In this document: one piece after another, positions 1-12,456 of the stretch
Position numbering within the stretch: position 1 is the stretch's first letter
Layout: every line of letters begins with the position of its first letter
NCBI GenBank assembly: GCA_022457155.1
Contig: JAJGOT010000749.1
Location: 187,501-251,500 of the forward strand
Length of the DNA: 64,000 nucleotides
DNA from: Cladopsammia gracilis
Lineage: Eukaryota; Cnidaria; Anthozoa; Scleractinia; Dendrophylliidae
Direction: 5' to 3'
The notes under the pieces: model-generated
Seen by the model: only the letters and a program-made list of their open reading frames with translations
Told to the model about the DNA's origin: nothing
The model's database searches: none
Made by a program: the position numbers and the translations under genes

Positions 1-1140
1 TGAGTCGTCTAAGAAGAAAGAATGTTTTTCTAAAATGGACTTTCTACATTGTTTCTGAAAGATCATTACTTTGGTTTTTTTAGTGTTGACAGACATCAAG
101 GATTCTTTGCAAAATTGTTGTAGAGAGTTGATACTCCTTTGCAGACCAACGGCACTAGTAGAAATTAGTACCAAGTCATCAGCATATAAAAGCAAATTTA
201 GCCGTGAGCCGTTAGGCAAGATAATGGGGTCTAAACCTTGGGTATTTTCTAATCTCGAAGGAATATCGTTTAAATAGAGGTTGAATAAGAGGGGTGATAA
301 GATACAACCTTGGCGCACTCCTCTGTTATAATTAAAATATTCAGATCTCATAGTATCAGCTTTGACACAGCATTGTGACTTGGAATACATGTTAGCAATA
401 AGGTTGAAAAATTGTCCACCTATACCATAATCGAGTAAACGCTTTAGTAAACCAGGATGCCAAATGGAATCAAAAGCTTTCCTGAAATCCACAAAACAAC
501 AAAATAATTTTCCTCGAGGTGTATTGGTTACATACTTGTCAATCAGTGTACGTAAAGCGAAAATATGATCAGTTGTTCTATTACCAGGGAGAAAACCGAT
601 TTGAGAATTATGTAAAAGATTGTTATCTTTTAAAAATAGGTGAAGTCTTGAATTAAGAAGAATGCAAAACAGTTTACCTAAACAACTTGTCACACAAATC
701 CCTCTATAATTAGAGGGATTAGATCTATCGCCAGATTTATAAATAGCGGTAATCACTCCCTTTGTCCAAATATCCGGATATATTCCTGACTTTATAATAA
801 GATTAAATAACTTAAATAATATTGGAATTAATTTATCTCCACCACATTTTAACATCTCATTTCGAATTCTATCAACCCCTGGTGTTTTCTTATTCTTAAG
901 TTTTTTGATTGCGGCTTTTATTTCAGTCTGAGAAATGGGCAAATCTAACACAGTACCAAGTGAATCGGATACACCATGTACCTTCGTTTCCCTGACAGTC
1001 GCTGCTTGATCAACCGAGAGGTTTGATTCGCTGACCGTCGAGTGTAGATTTCGAAAGTGTTCAAGGAGCTCAGTCACTGGGACTGTCGACGAGCCGAAAA
1101 AGTTATGACCCAAAGTTTGACGAGTGCGCCCGAAATAACA
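1..1140 (-). mobile_element. LINE reverse transcriptase fragment
   Basis: The minus strand carries the RT domain of an APE-type non-LTR retrotransposon. Readable blocks, in order from high to low coordinates, are the KKLKNKKTPGVDRI block near 850-900, the FVDFRKAFDSIW block near 470-500 (RT motif A), a GVRQGCILSPLLFNLYLND block near 280-330 and the catalytic YADD near 174-190. I saw no stop in the parts I translated. The fragment runs off the left edge and loses similarity near 1140, so it is 5'-truncated or broken. It is of a different type from the LINE at 52.8 kb. Clade not assigned. Confidence 0.9.
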
Positions 1141-1671
1141 ACGGAGCCATGCACCTTAAGTTAAGGTATGATCAGTTTTAATGGGTAATTGGCCAATTTC
1201 GATTTCATGACTAAAATTTTTACTTAGTCCAAGGTTTAGGGGAATAAACTCAAAAGACGATACATTGGAGTTCAGGAACTGGAATAACTGAACTAATTTA
1301 TTTTGTTTTATTCCACTGAAGCCTAGGAGTCTAAGTCAAGTTAGAATTTTAATTTATCGAAATTAGCCTCTTCATAGTGTTTTGCAATGTGATTTGATGA
1401 GGGACCATGACCGTCACATTTAGAACTTTTGTCAATGAATATTGCACGCGCTAACATGCAAACGCTTCCTTTTAAAATAACGATCTGGTTGTTAGAGCGA
1501 TTTTCATATGACCTTGAAATAAAAAACGGTTTCTTTATGCGTTACCACCAAACTCCACTCTAAAGCAATAACTCTTCATGGTCATGTCTTAACCCTGAAA
1601 TCGTATATCTGTCCATACCTCCCCCTAAAATTTCTTTTATTCCACGCTCATAACATGATATTTTGGAATAA

Positions 1672-1725
<54 letters not shown>

Positions 1726-2028
1726 GCAACGCAACGTTTTTACAGCTAGATGAAAGTGTAAAGCTGAGATTTCTCTAATTATTTTGGGATTTTCGGGAGG
1801 GGGGGGGGGGGGGGGGGGGGCAGTTGCCCCCTGCACCCCTTCTAGCTACGGCCCTGGAGAACCGCCGGGCAAAACCGAACCAGTGTATTTTATTTACGCG
1901 TTGTATGGACCTCTGCATTCAAGCTTCTCTGTCTGTGTCTGTCTGACCTCGTGCATTTACCGTTATCCTTTCAGCAACTTCTCACTGAATAACATTTACA
2001 TCGCCAGTGTTCGCTTTCTTGGAAAGAG
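1141..2028. other. Intergenic region upstream of methyltransferase
   Basis: No gene seen. It holds an (AAT)n microsatellite at about 1672-1723 and a poly-G run at about 1798-1820 followed by a GCACCCC-type fragment common in the MITE remnants of this window. The promoter of the ASMT-like gene should lie here, but no clear TATA box was identified. Confidence 0.5.
1672..1723. repeat. (AAT)n microsatellite
   Basis: About 17 tandem AAT/ATA triplets followed by a short GCAAC repeat. Confidence 0.95.
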
Positions 2029-5000
2029 ATGAGTGAACGAAAAGACCTCCATGTTTCTTCCCCTACCCTTGAGAAACTTTCAGAGGTTATTGATGGTTTT
2101 CGTGTGACCAAAGCACTGCTTGTAGCTTGTGATTTCGGAATTTTTGACAAACTACACACTGCATCTAAGCCACAATCGGCCAGAGAGATAACGCAAACGA
2201 TGTCTTCTGATCTAGACGCCACTTCGCAACTCCTGGATACTCTTGTGTCTCTGGAATTCTTAGAAAAAACGAAACAGGGCGACCAGTGGCTTTACAGCAA
2301 CACTGAAATGTCAACCAAGTTCCTAACCACTTCTAGCCCTGTTTCTCAACTGGGCATGATAGCTCTCGTAAACAACCAGTCGTACCCATTGTTTGGTAAC
2401 TTTAAAAGCGCAGTTCTCGATGGATCTACCCAATGGATGAAGACGTTTGGAAAGTCTCCAGAAGACGTTTTCCGAGACCAATTGTTTAGCACCGAAGCAG
2501 AAAGCTTAAAATTCAACAGCGCCATGCACTGTTCTTCGCTCCAGGGAAGTAATGGAGTGGCTAAAGCTGTTGATTTAAGCGCGTATAGTACCTGTTGTGA
2601 TTTAGGAGGTAAGTGAGAATACAAATTAAGTTTGGTCTTTTGGAAGGCCCGGCCTGATATTTTGCTACGATTTTGTGAAAAGCTTGCATGAACGCCAAAC
2701 CTCTTAAGAGAAGAAGCATATATCGCACTGTCAGTGAGTTCTACGTAAAAAAGATATTAGATCAAATACTCAACATGAGCCACTGCGGAATTACCTGGCT
2801 CGCAAACAACAGCAAATACCCTCGTCTTCTATCTCGGCGGCAGAGGAAGTAAGGGAAATTACACAAGCAACTGCCTGTGTTTGTCTGACCCCCGGGTAGG
2901 ATCTTTTGCATTTAGGAAAGAAGGAGGTGGGAGAAGGGATAGAGAACTTGCAGCCATGTCTCAAGAATTGGAATATCTGCATCGAAAACTTCAATGCGAA
3001 ATGCTGATTGGTGGAGATTTAATATTGTTACTTTTGTGAAAGCAGAAACGGAAATGACGAAAGATGACCAAGGAAAATTAAATCTTTCATTCGAATAGGT
3101 TATAAACGCTAAATCGAAAATTGTTTAGTGGGTGTGAAGCAACTAACGGGTGAAGTTAGAAAGAAAGAAAGAACAGACTGCAGGCAGACCACATAGGAAA
3201 CTTATCCCTGGGGAATCAACAAAATTCGTTTAAGGGTTAACCCTATTCAGCCTGGGCTTTTTTTTAAATTTCTGAACGGGGGGGGGGGGGGGGGGGGCAA
3301 ATGTAATTTCAAGAACATCAAGGCTGTAACAATGAAACCTAGAGGGTACATAGTACGTCCAAAACTGTCTCCTTTTCGGTCCGTGCAATGGAACAATGAC
3401 GTCAAATGACGTAGTTATTAGGTAATTAGTTATACGGCCGCCATCTTGGATCCGCCATCTTGGATTTCTGAAAATTTTCAAAACCTCTTAAAAACCGTCC
3501 AAATTGCCATGGTAACATCAAGTCACGTGATCAAAAAATGTCATATGAAATTGTTGCCAGGTAAATTTTGGGAAAAGTCACAAAGTTTGATGGCGTTTGG
3601 ATACATATTAAAGAAGTTATGAATGTTGAAAGTTGGCGCGGGCACTTTGTGCCCTCCCCCCCCCCCCCAGGCAGAATAGGGTTAATGATCATATTACTGA
3701 GCAAACAAAAACTAATTTAAATCATGTAACATATAAGCAGAATATTGTACACAGAGCAAAGTAATATTGGAAGATAAGACCTGCATGCAGTTGTACATGG
3801 ATTATATAAAATGTAGTATGTTGTTGAACTTGATTTCCGTTTGGTGACAACTTGCTCACGTACCATGGGTGGCCTTCAAAATCCTGAGGAAATGGGTACA
3901 GGCTCTCTCTCATTCCTACTTCTCCCCTAAACCGGAGGTCACAAAAACGAGGAACCTGCTTCAGGGAAGTGTCACCAATTCAAGACTTGTAATCGACTTA
4001 TACAGAGACAACCTAGTGTTATACGATAAAAATTATAAAAAAACTTTAACATGCAAGGCTGATCAGACAGCAAATTCGTTCGATTTCTTTTAATAAGATT
4101 TGCCCGATATTCAGTTAGACAAAACTAACCTTCATCAGGGGCTAGCTTTTTTTAGTTAGCTTTCCTAGCCCCTGATGAAGGTTAGTTTTGTCTAACCGAA
4201 ATATCGGGCAAATCTTATTAAAAGAAATCGAACGAATTTGCTGTCTGATCAGCCTTGCATGTTAAAGTTTTTTTATTTAGTTCATTGCTGATCCTGATCT
4301 GAACAAAGATCCAGCTATATTTTGCTACTGTTTGTTCAAGTGGTCCTTGCATTTTTACAGAAGTTATTAAAAATCATAAAGACTATGGAAATAAAGCCGC
4401 GGAAGAAATTAAGTGTTTTCACCAATCCTGGCTATTAAAATAACCTCAAAAGCTAGTTCATTACGGATATCAAAAACAGCTCCCTCGTGTGTACTTTACT
4501 GAATCAGTGGAGAAAGCTCCCGCAGTATGCTCCCCCTTGTATACTGGTCGTACAAATTGACCCTGAAGCATACTCTCCTGGAGCAAAACCAATCGTGTGT
4601 ATGGACCTTTAAGGAATCCAAGAATGAAAGTTTCAATATCTAATATTTTTTTGTGACGTCTCTAGGTGGAGTGGGAACTCTTGCCTATGCTTTGTGCCAG
4701 TACAACCCTCAGATGAAGATTACAGTCTGTGATATGCAGCAAGTTTTGAGCATAGCTCATCACTTCCGACCGTCAGTTGAAGCCTGCCCCAATCAAGCCA
4801 ACGTTTCTTTCGTTGTTGGCGATTTGTTCAAAGCTGATACACTTCCAAATGCTGACTTGTATGTGCTATCGCGTATCCTGCATGACTGGCCAGAGGAAAA
4901 AGTTGACTTGATTCTTTCAAATGTCTTCCAATGTCTACCCTCAGGTAAAGCATAAACCTCCATTACTTCAAACCGACAAATACATATGCAAAGAAATTGA

Positions 5001-7673
5001 AGAGCTTGCCAGGATAACCGCCTTGTGTCAAATGTTGACATTTTTACCCATAAATTGTCTTACAAATTGAGCACAGAAAGTACTTTTTTTCTTGCTAAAG
5101 TGCCTCGTGTAAAAAAATAAAATCAATTTATTTAAGTGTCAAAGTATTTAGTACGCGAGCACTAATTGTGGACACTTTCCAGATCTAATTGGAATATATT
5201 TGTTCATTAAAGTAACAGAAGTAAGTTCATTAAAGTAACAATCCAATCATGACAAACGATACTTTATCATATGACCCGTACGGCCCTACGAACCTTTTCT
5301 TTGCAAAACCATTGCAGGGCGGATCCAGGATTTTTCTTAGGAGGGGGTGCACCTCTAAGGAATGACGTAACCATGTTTTGTTTTCCTTTCTTTGCAGAAT
5401 ACCAGTTATATTAGAAAGATGCAGGTCATCTCAGGGGGGGGGGGTGCGCACCCCTGCACCCTCCCCCTAGACCCGTCCCTGCATTGATGAAAGTCCCGTA
5501 TGAGGGCCGTACGCATTTGCGCGAGCGGGGCCGGAAAAAGCCGTACGGGCCTACTACAAAAGCGGACGGCCTCGCGCGTTAAAATTTCAAGCAATTTTGT
5601 CTCCAAATTGGTCATATGATAAAATACTTATTGACTTAGTTAGGTCGGGCCGGATGGGAAAATATTTGGCTCTCGGTCATGGCGCATGACCTCGAGCCAA
5701 ATATTTTCCCTGATCCGGCCCTCCCACTTAGTCAATAAGTACATAGTATTTTCACTCAAAGGGAACAAAATACATTTACATTTTGGCTAATGTTTTTGAC
5801 AATTTATTTATTTCGCCATTTCACACAATTACATGATATAGTAGAATATTTCAAATTAAACTGGAGTAGTTGGCGAGGAAACCTGAAAGAAACCATAGGG
5901 CTTGTATAGATCAGGTTACCTCACAGAACTAAAGGTAGACTAGCCAAATAAAATAAAATAGAGCAATATGGACGAACTAATAGATCAATGTTACAGAGTG
6001 TAATATTTACTAATAAGAAATTCTTTAACTTTTTTTAAACGACGCAGGGGGGAGGAGGAGCTAGTTATCTCGGGATTAAGTGAATTGAAAAACTCTGGAC
6101 TTTGAAAAAAAAATCAATCATATATGACACTTAAGGCCAGATATATATTAACTTATATTTACCAAACTAGTAGATAGACTAGTGTTTTTCGTGCGTTCTC
6201 ATTGGCTACTTAAACTTGGGTCAATGTTTGCTATTCACCTGACACTGACGTGAATAATTGTTAGATAAATTTTTGAGATGTGGGATCTTTTGTCTTATTC
6301 GATCTCCGTCGGTTACTTCAACTAATATTGACTGCGGCCGCACTTGGTGAGTTAACTGGTTTATTTTTTTTTTAGAAACCCGGTTAAAGTTCCAAAATAA
6401 ATAACTCGGTGAAAAGGTGTTTATAATGAAATAACCGAGTTTATTTTTCTGAGCGGCCGCACTTCAAAAGGTTGAATTTTGAACATGAGAGATCATTTTA
6501 TCATTTGCTATATTCTTTATTCTTTTTTGTGACATTGTTAAGTGTTTATTTATCTTATGGGAACGAGAAACGAAATAAGCCTGCCAAAGCATCTGCCGGG
6601 CAGCAGCCACGAAGGCGAAGGCAGCGAAAGGGACGCTACTGTTTGTAAATTAAATAGCTTCCTCAGTTCGTCATTGCCAAAATTCTTGACAAACTCTCGG
6701 ACGTACAAGAAGGGGGGGGGGGATCCCCCTTACGGTTTTTTTCCCATTTTTTCAAGAGCATTAATCGTTAGCACATGTCGTCTTCAGTAGCTGTTCGTTT
6801 ATCCTTTAGACATATTTTGGTAAAGTTTGGCGACCACCAGTTGCTATGGTAAAGAGATATGACGTGATAAGTAGCATGAGGTCAAGGTGTTTTTCACCTT
6901 TTTTCGGTGAAAAAAAAAAAGTATAAAACGCTGCCAAAAGCAGAAAAAATGTTTAACCGTATGATATTTTACAACTCAAGCAAAATTTATTTGCGATTTT
7001 CGCATTTGTTTTGATAAAGTTGAACTTTTTCGAAAATCCAAGATGGCGGCTATCTTGGCGGCCATTTTGGATGACGTCACGGACCTCAGCAGCGCCATAA
7101 GCCATAACATTTCCCTTATCTTGTAGAGCACATTACAGGCTATCTATTGGAGGTAAAATGTTTCCGATATATTATAACACCACAAAAACCCAGGGGAGGT
7201 GTGCAACGCCCTCCCCCCCCCTCCCCCACCGCCATGGTACCACGGTGGGGTATAAGTTTGCGTGTACGTCCGAGGGTTTAACATAAATCAACCTCAGTAG
7301 TTTTTGGCTTTTTTCATTTGCCATTTTGCTCATGTTATAAAATTTGAAGAAAAATTTCACAACAGGACACTGAATTTCGTTTATTTCCTGTTGAATAACC
7401 GGTAGAAATAATAACAAAAAATACTTCATAATTTCCTTTTTGTTCATTTTAGGCGGGGGACTTCTCATTTGCGCGAAGATTTTAAACGAAGATAAAAGTG
7501 GCCCCACACGTGCTCTTCTTGAATCGCTTACCATGTTAGTTACTACAGGAGGAAAGGAGAGAACAGCATCGGAATACAAGCAAATCTTGGAGAAGCATGG
7601 CTTTGCAGATTTTCAAACGAAATTCATTGACGACTCTCCATACTTTGACGTCATTTTTTGTAAAAAGATGTAA
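2029..7673 (+). CDS. ASMT: Acetylserotonin O-methyltransferase-like (3 exons)
   Basis: Predicted SAM-dependent O-methyltransferase of the ASMT/hydroxyindole family. Exons: 2029-2608, 4666-4944 and 7453-7673; both introns are phase 1 with GT/AG ends. The joined frame is 359 residues, close to the roughly 345 of vertebrate ASMT. Exon 1 holds the N-terminal winged-helix/dimerisation domain (about residues 14-95). The exon 1/2 junction restores the SAM-binding loop DLGGGVG (residues 191-197). D216 in VCDMQQV and D246 in VGDLF fit the ribose- and adenine-contacting positions. ILHDWPEE contains the probable catalytic base H266. The end (SPYFDVIFCKKM) is the usual family C-terminus. An AATAAA lies at 7850-7855. 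Family membership is firm. Substrate (N-acetylserotonin or another hydroxy-indole or phenol) is inferred, since many ASMT-like paralogues exist in invertebrates. Confidence 0.9.
3237..3685. mobile_element. piggyBac-like MITE with TTAA target site
   Basis: Inverted ends CCCTATTCAGCCTGGG and (as reverse complement) CCCTATTCTGCCTGGG, each followed inward by poly-G/C, sit directly inside TTAA at 3237-3240 and 3682-3685. TTAA duplication with ends beginning CCC is characteristic of piggyBac-type transposons. No transposase inside. Lies in intron 1 of the ASMT-like gene. Confidence 0.7.
4036..4276. mobile_element. Palindromic foldback element (~240 bp)
   Basis: Left arm about 4036-4146 and right arm about 4163-4276 are nearly perfect reverse complements, for example CTTCATCAGGGGCTAG against CTAGCCCCTGATGAAG, with a short T-rich loop. 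Lies in intron 1 of the ASMT-like gene. Confidence 0.85.
5260..5750. repeat. Dispersed repeat with internal hairpin, copy 1
   Basis: Starts TATCATATGACCCGTACGG and ends near CAATAAGTACATAGTA. It matches 43302-43645 almost base for base apart from a 167-bp insertion at 5315-5481. The right part is a hairpin with GAAAATATTTGGCTC and GAGCCAAATATTTTC arms around 5655-5712. Lies in intron 2 of the ASMT-like gene. Confidence 0.85.
5315..5481. mobile_element. CAGGG-ended MITE, copy 1 (nested, 5-bp TSD)
   Basis: 167-bp element with ends CAGGGCGGATCC and (reverse) CAGGGACGGGTC, flanked by CATTG on both sides (5310-5314 and 5482-5486). The related repeat at 43.3 kb has a single CATTG at the same place, so this is a real insertion with a 5-bp duplication. 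The second copy is at 29640-29807 in the opposite orientation. Confidence 0.9.
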
Positions 7674-7921
7674 AGTGCACGGGCAAAATTTTGTTGCTTT
7701 TAGTTTGTTGTCAAACAGAGTAGGGTTGCGTGACGAATTAAGTAATTCGTGGTGTTTTGCTTGGTTTACAGATAAGCTTTGCGACTGGTTAAAAAAAACT
7801 TTCACCATTTTCTCAACCAATCAGAAGAAAAAGGTCGCAAAGTAAAATGAATAAAATTGAAACTTATACACGTGATTTCCCGCGACTTGCATGCAGTGCT
7901 GCCTGCATGGATTTGCTTCAG

Positions 7922-8092
7922 TAGGCCATTTGCACGATGACGTCATATGACTACAACTACCAGAATCCTTCAGTTTTTTGTTTTGTAGTGCAAATTAGGG
8001 CTATTGTTATTTAAACCTGCACTGGGATTACAAAATTTAAATAAGAAAGGAAAAACGAAATGAATTCTGGACGACATCGTGCAAATGGCCTA
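7922..8092. mobile_element. TA-flanked MITE family, copy 1
   Basis: Begins TAGGCCATTTGCACGATGA and ends with the reverse complement ATCGTGCAAATGGCCTA. The interior matches 12091-12276. The right inverted repeat lacks about 20 bases that the other copy has. TA at both ends suggests a Tc1/mariner-type target site. Confidence 0.85.
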
Positions 8093-9900
8093 TTCTATAA
8101 TATGTTCTATATAATCTTCGTTGACGTCATTGTTTACATTTTGCTTCATTAGCATAGGACTCTGCATAGAGAAGGCATCTTGCTACATACGAATTGACTT
8201 CAAAAGTTGAAAGAGCTTGTTACACTTAGTAATCTATGCAATTTTCATCTTTTTTTTCATGCAATATGTAAGGGAATATCTGCTATAAAAAACTGCAAAA
8301 TCGTTGGGTGGCAAAAGCGCTACTTTGTAAAATTATGAGTTTTTAATGCAGCATTGGATGAAGTGTATCTAGTATATCGGGCTCAAATTTCCAGAGAAAG
8401 CTAATTGTACTATGTCCTTTCAATATTCAGAGTTGATTATTTTGTTGGTAGGTTAGAGAACGAGGCGCATATGCTAATGAGGCAAAAATGGTAAACAAAG
8501 ATTCCCCTCTAAAGGAGTTAGTTTCCTAAAGAAACTGTGTTGGCTTTTTCGTTATTGGTCACGTGATCATGGGCGTGGCTCGATGACGTCATTTTGGGTT
8601 TAGGACTGAGTTGAAGATTTGACCGTATGTAAACGATTAAAATTAATAAAAATAAATAGCCATTACTGTCCCTAGCAACGGGTGCTGGGTGGGTGGAGGA
8701 ATGAAACGAGAACATTTTTGTTTTATCACCTGAGTTAATAAAGCGGTAAATTGGCCACTGTAAACGGCTTTAAAAGCTGACGTTTCAACCACTAATAAGT
8801 TCTAGGTGGTTCAAATCCAATTCAAAATAGGTTCATGCAATTAAAACCAATTAAAACCAACTGTAAACCGCTGTATGCATCATAACAAACAAAGAAGCAA
8901 GGCACGTATAAAAACTTTGCAAGACATCAGAACATGACACGAGATAGAACTGGCAACACAGTAGGATCGTAGCCGTAGACAGCTGTTTTTTTTATTAAAA
9001 TTCACCAGTACGGCATGACGATGGATAAAAAGTGACCCGTACACTCTGTTGAGCCCTAAATATGGACGCACGCTTGCTGTTTAGATCTTTTACAGATCCT
9101 ACGTTCACTAGCGCATTTTCTTTCGCGGTCCTGTGCTTATTCTATTGTTACGTATGCAGCATAGGTTAGTATAAGCTAAAAAGCACTCTAGAACGTTCTC
9201 TTTGTTAAGTGTACGCGAGTGTCCTACTGAAAACAACTCAGGCAATCCAATGAACTAATCAAAACTCGAAGTAAATACATGAAGCAAAAACCAAGCGCGG
9301 GAAGTCATATGCGAGCGATCATGATTAGGTTTGTTTTTTCTTTTCTGACAGGTTGGGAAAATATGAGATTTTTTTACCAAAATATAGGGCTTATATTATG
9401 CAGTGGAATGGCCTGCCTGCCAATATATTTGAAGTGAGGCGTCCCTATATCGATATGGTACCAGTGGGCATAGCCATAATAACCATTTAATTTTAATGTA
9501 ATATGGCTGCCGTACCGGTAAAGATCTATTATCGATTATCATCACCTGCTTTGATTCAGTGGGCGCATCGAGAATATGCCGGCCATTTTCATTCGTAGCG
9601 AGCGTGACGTTCGCGTGACAAGCTTTGGTTGGATTTCGTTTGCCAGCAAAGGGCACACAATCACACACAAGGTAATCCGTGACGTTCGCTACGAATTAAT
9701 ATGGCCGTTTAGGTCCGTTCATACAGCAAGGTAAAACATCGATAGAAACTTAGTGACTACGTACTGCTTTGATGGATCAATGAGCTTTCAAAACTCTCAA
9801 CTTGAAGCAAGGAAAGAGATTATAGAAACTGAACTCGCCCGGGAATTCTGCTAAATTAAAGGTTTACTGTAAAAATAAGAAATTAATCCAGATCTGAGAT
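8093..9900. other. Intergenic region, no gene seen
   Basis: Roughly 8150-8520 is related in inverted orientation to about 51655-51990 (shared AGAGAAAGCTAATTGT segment and the ATGCTAATGAGGC block), so it is a dispersed repeat. The remainder holds only short ORFs without recognisable similarity or coding character. Confidence 0.5.
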
Positions 9901-10552
9901 ATATACAGTGGCCTATAGAGGACATCGCAACATTTTTTTTTTCGAATAGTTATTGCGCGATAAAGTAAGATTTATCGCGCGATAACTATTCTTGGTTTTC
10001 ATATGACGTCATAAAAATTAACAAATCTAAAGTATACGTCCTGCAAAGCTGTGGATACAAGTGTTATAATCTTTCACAAAAAGTTTCAGGTTTTATTTTT
10101 TTGCTTCCGATTTACAAAGGTTTTAAATGTGTCACGCAATTCGTCACGCTATTTCAGATAAGCCGTGAAAATAAACAAAATTGAATCAGCTGAAAGTTAT
10201 TGTTTCCATTATAAGTACTAAAAAGCCGATTTAATGGAGCTTATAGCAAATACAATATTTTTTAATTTGATTTTTGGTGTAATTTTGGCCACCATCTTTG
10301 TGCACAAAGATGGCCGCTCCATACATTTCTTACTAAAAATGTCTAAACTCGTTCGCCTATAACTCTTGGACGAAATGCTTTTGCCTTTCAAAATTTGGCC
10401 AAGATGTGTAGTTTTAAACTCTCTACAATTCCATAAACATTTTTGATTCGAAATCTATTGTTTAATGCTTCTGAATTTTGATATGACGTACGTGAAAACC
10501 AAGAATTCGAAAAAAAAAATGGTTCCGATGTCCTCTATAGGCCACCGTATAT
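9901..10552. mobile_element. Non-autonomous DNA element with ~35-bp inverted ends
   Basis: The left end ATATACAGTGGCCTATAGAG and the reverse complement of the right end ATATACGGTGGCCTATAGAG match and continue inward through GACATCG and a poly-T to TTCGAA. Total about 650 bp, AT-rich, no ORF of note. An ATATAC-type flank is shared on both sides. Confidence 0.8.
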
Positions 10553-12090
10553 AACAGCGGTTTCCCTGCTGTAATTTGGTTTGTGTAACTTAACGTTGAT
10601 CCGAAACAAAGGTATCAGTCAAGCTTATCGGAAAATCTGTTATAACTTATCGATCGAAGAGTAAGGCATAGAAGATAAACTTTTCAGAATGTAAAATAAT
10701 AAATGATTTTATGTTTTATGCATGTTCACGAAGGCTGAAGGAAGATCTGATTAAACTGTCAAAAGGGTATTTTCTTCATTGAGCATTGCTTTTCATTAAA
10801 AAAGCTTTTTAATAGCTCCTTCACGCCCAGAGTCAGTTACATGTATGGATACATACAATGAAGTTCTAACTTTTGAGTTTGCCAACGAAATCCTTAGGTG
10901 TGACCATTCAGATGAAGTTTAGTCTTCTTCGGCAGTACTTTTGCATGGTACAATTTGTTTTTCAGTATTTTATAAAACTAAATTTAGGATTTTTCTTGAA
11001 TAATATTTTTGAGTTTTGGCACTCTTGGGAATTAAAGGGTTATATAGGCAAATTTTCCATGAACTTTCTTCAAAAAGTGGGCATTCATAGGATTCCCAGA
11101 TGCCTGTTTTGGCTAAAATTTGTTGCAATGTTAAAACTTGTTGTTAAATATTGTCTTCGTTAACATCACTTTACTGAGTCTGCAACTTTTCTTGAAACTA
11201 CTTTCAAGGGAAAAACAGTTTCTAAATTTTATGTACTTGTTACAAATAGCTTGTTAGTAATCAAAGTTCTGACAATTCAATTATGCAGACCAATTAAGTT
11301 TATAACAGGAACATTTTTTAGTACATTTAGTTCATACTAAAACAAAGAGATAATAGAGTACGAAAATTATGATTTTTAGAACTCATTTATTCCTGTCAAC
11401 GATTACAATTTCCACGCGCAAATTGCTTGGAGGTGAATATAATAGCACCTGCTATCCCGAGTTTCACGTAGCCAATCAGAGTACACCAACAACGCTATCC
11501 ACTGTTTTAATCGGTGGCTAGTGGTGGATATTTTCCTTGCTGCTACGTGGCTGATCAGTAAATATCCACCACTAGCCACATGCACATCCACTTCGGTGAA
11601 TAGTTGTAAAAAAAATGATATTTTGATCAAATAACAGTTCCTAAAAACAAATTACCTTATTGCAGTTAAACTGAAATATTTTAAACCAAAATGACTGAAT
11701 TCAAAAATTGTAATCGCCAATTGCATGAGACTTATAAACACGAATACATAAAAATATGATATTACAAACTGGAAAAATAGAATTTTGTAAAAGTGTCAAA
11801 TATTTTTTATCAACGACGTGTTGGGCTTTGCCATTCATCACGTTGGTGATCTTTATTGCTATCGCCACTTGTTTTAATTAAAAATATATAAGGCAGTCAC
11901 AGGTTAGCAGCTCATGGTTCCAGCTAAAATTCATTTGTTTGTCTCTTTACAACTTAAAAATCTTTTTAAGGCAAACAGAGGACATTAAATTTAAGAAAAA
12001 AATACTTCTCATAATTGACACACCAAATGCAGCACTAATAATTACAAAGTGATTCTACAGTCTGTATAATTTATATAATTCAATAACAAA
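10553..12090. other. Intergenic region with 89-bp-family repeat
   Basis: About 10870-11150 is a degenerate copy of the repeat family found in tandem at 60.8 kb (TTTTGAGTTTGCCAACGAAATCC, then GTGACCATTCAGATGA and GGCAGTACTTTTGCATGGTA). 11495-11590 contains an imperfect inverted pair around TCGGTGGCTAGTGGTGGATA and its complement. No gene recognised. Confidence 0.5.
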
Positions 12091-12276
12091 TAGGCCATTT
12101 GCACGATGACGTCATTTGACTACTACTACCAGAATCCTTCAGTTTTTTGTTTTGTAGTGCAAATTAGGGCTATTGTTATTTAAACCGCACTGTGATTACA
12201 AAATTTAAATAAGAAAGGAAAAACGAAATGAATTCTGGTAGTAGTAGTCAAATGACGTCATCGTGCAAATGGCCTA
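12091..12276. mobile_element. TA-flanked MITE family, copy 2 (complete)
   Basis: 186 bp with complete inverted repeats of about 45 bp that run through GATGACGTCATTTGACTACT. Each arm carries the palindrome TGACGTCA, the CRE/ATF core. TA flanks both ends. It lies about 180 bp past the stop codon of the minus-strand sulfotransferase, so it may fall in its 3' region. Confidence 0.9.
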
Positions 12277-12456
12277 TTGCACTAATTAATTATTTTTAAA
12301 ACACATTGGTTAACTTAGTGTTATTGACTAAAAGTTATAGGTTCTCAGACAATGATTCCAAAGGATTAGGTTACATCAACACTCGCTAAGATGGACATGC
12401 AGCTTGAGTTGGTTCCAATGCTGTACGGCTGGGAGAGAGCTCACTGTAATTGCCCT

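Noticed and set aside
7172..7579. 135-codon minus-strand ORF overlapping ASMT exon 3
   Set aside because: Antisense shadow of the methyltransferase exon and a G/C-rich repeat; no domain.
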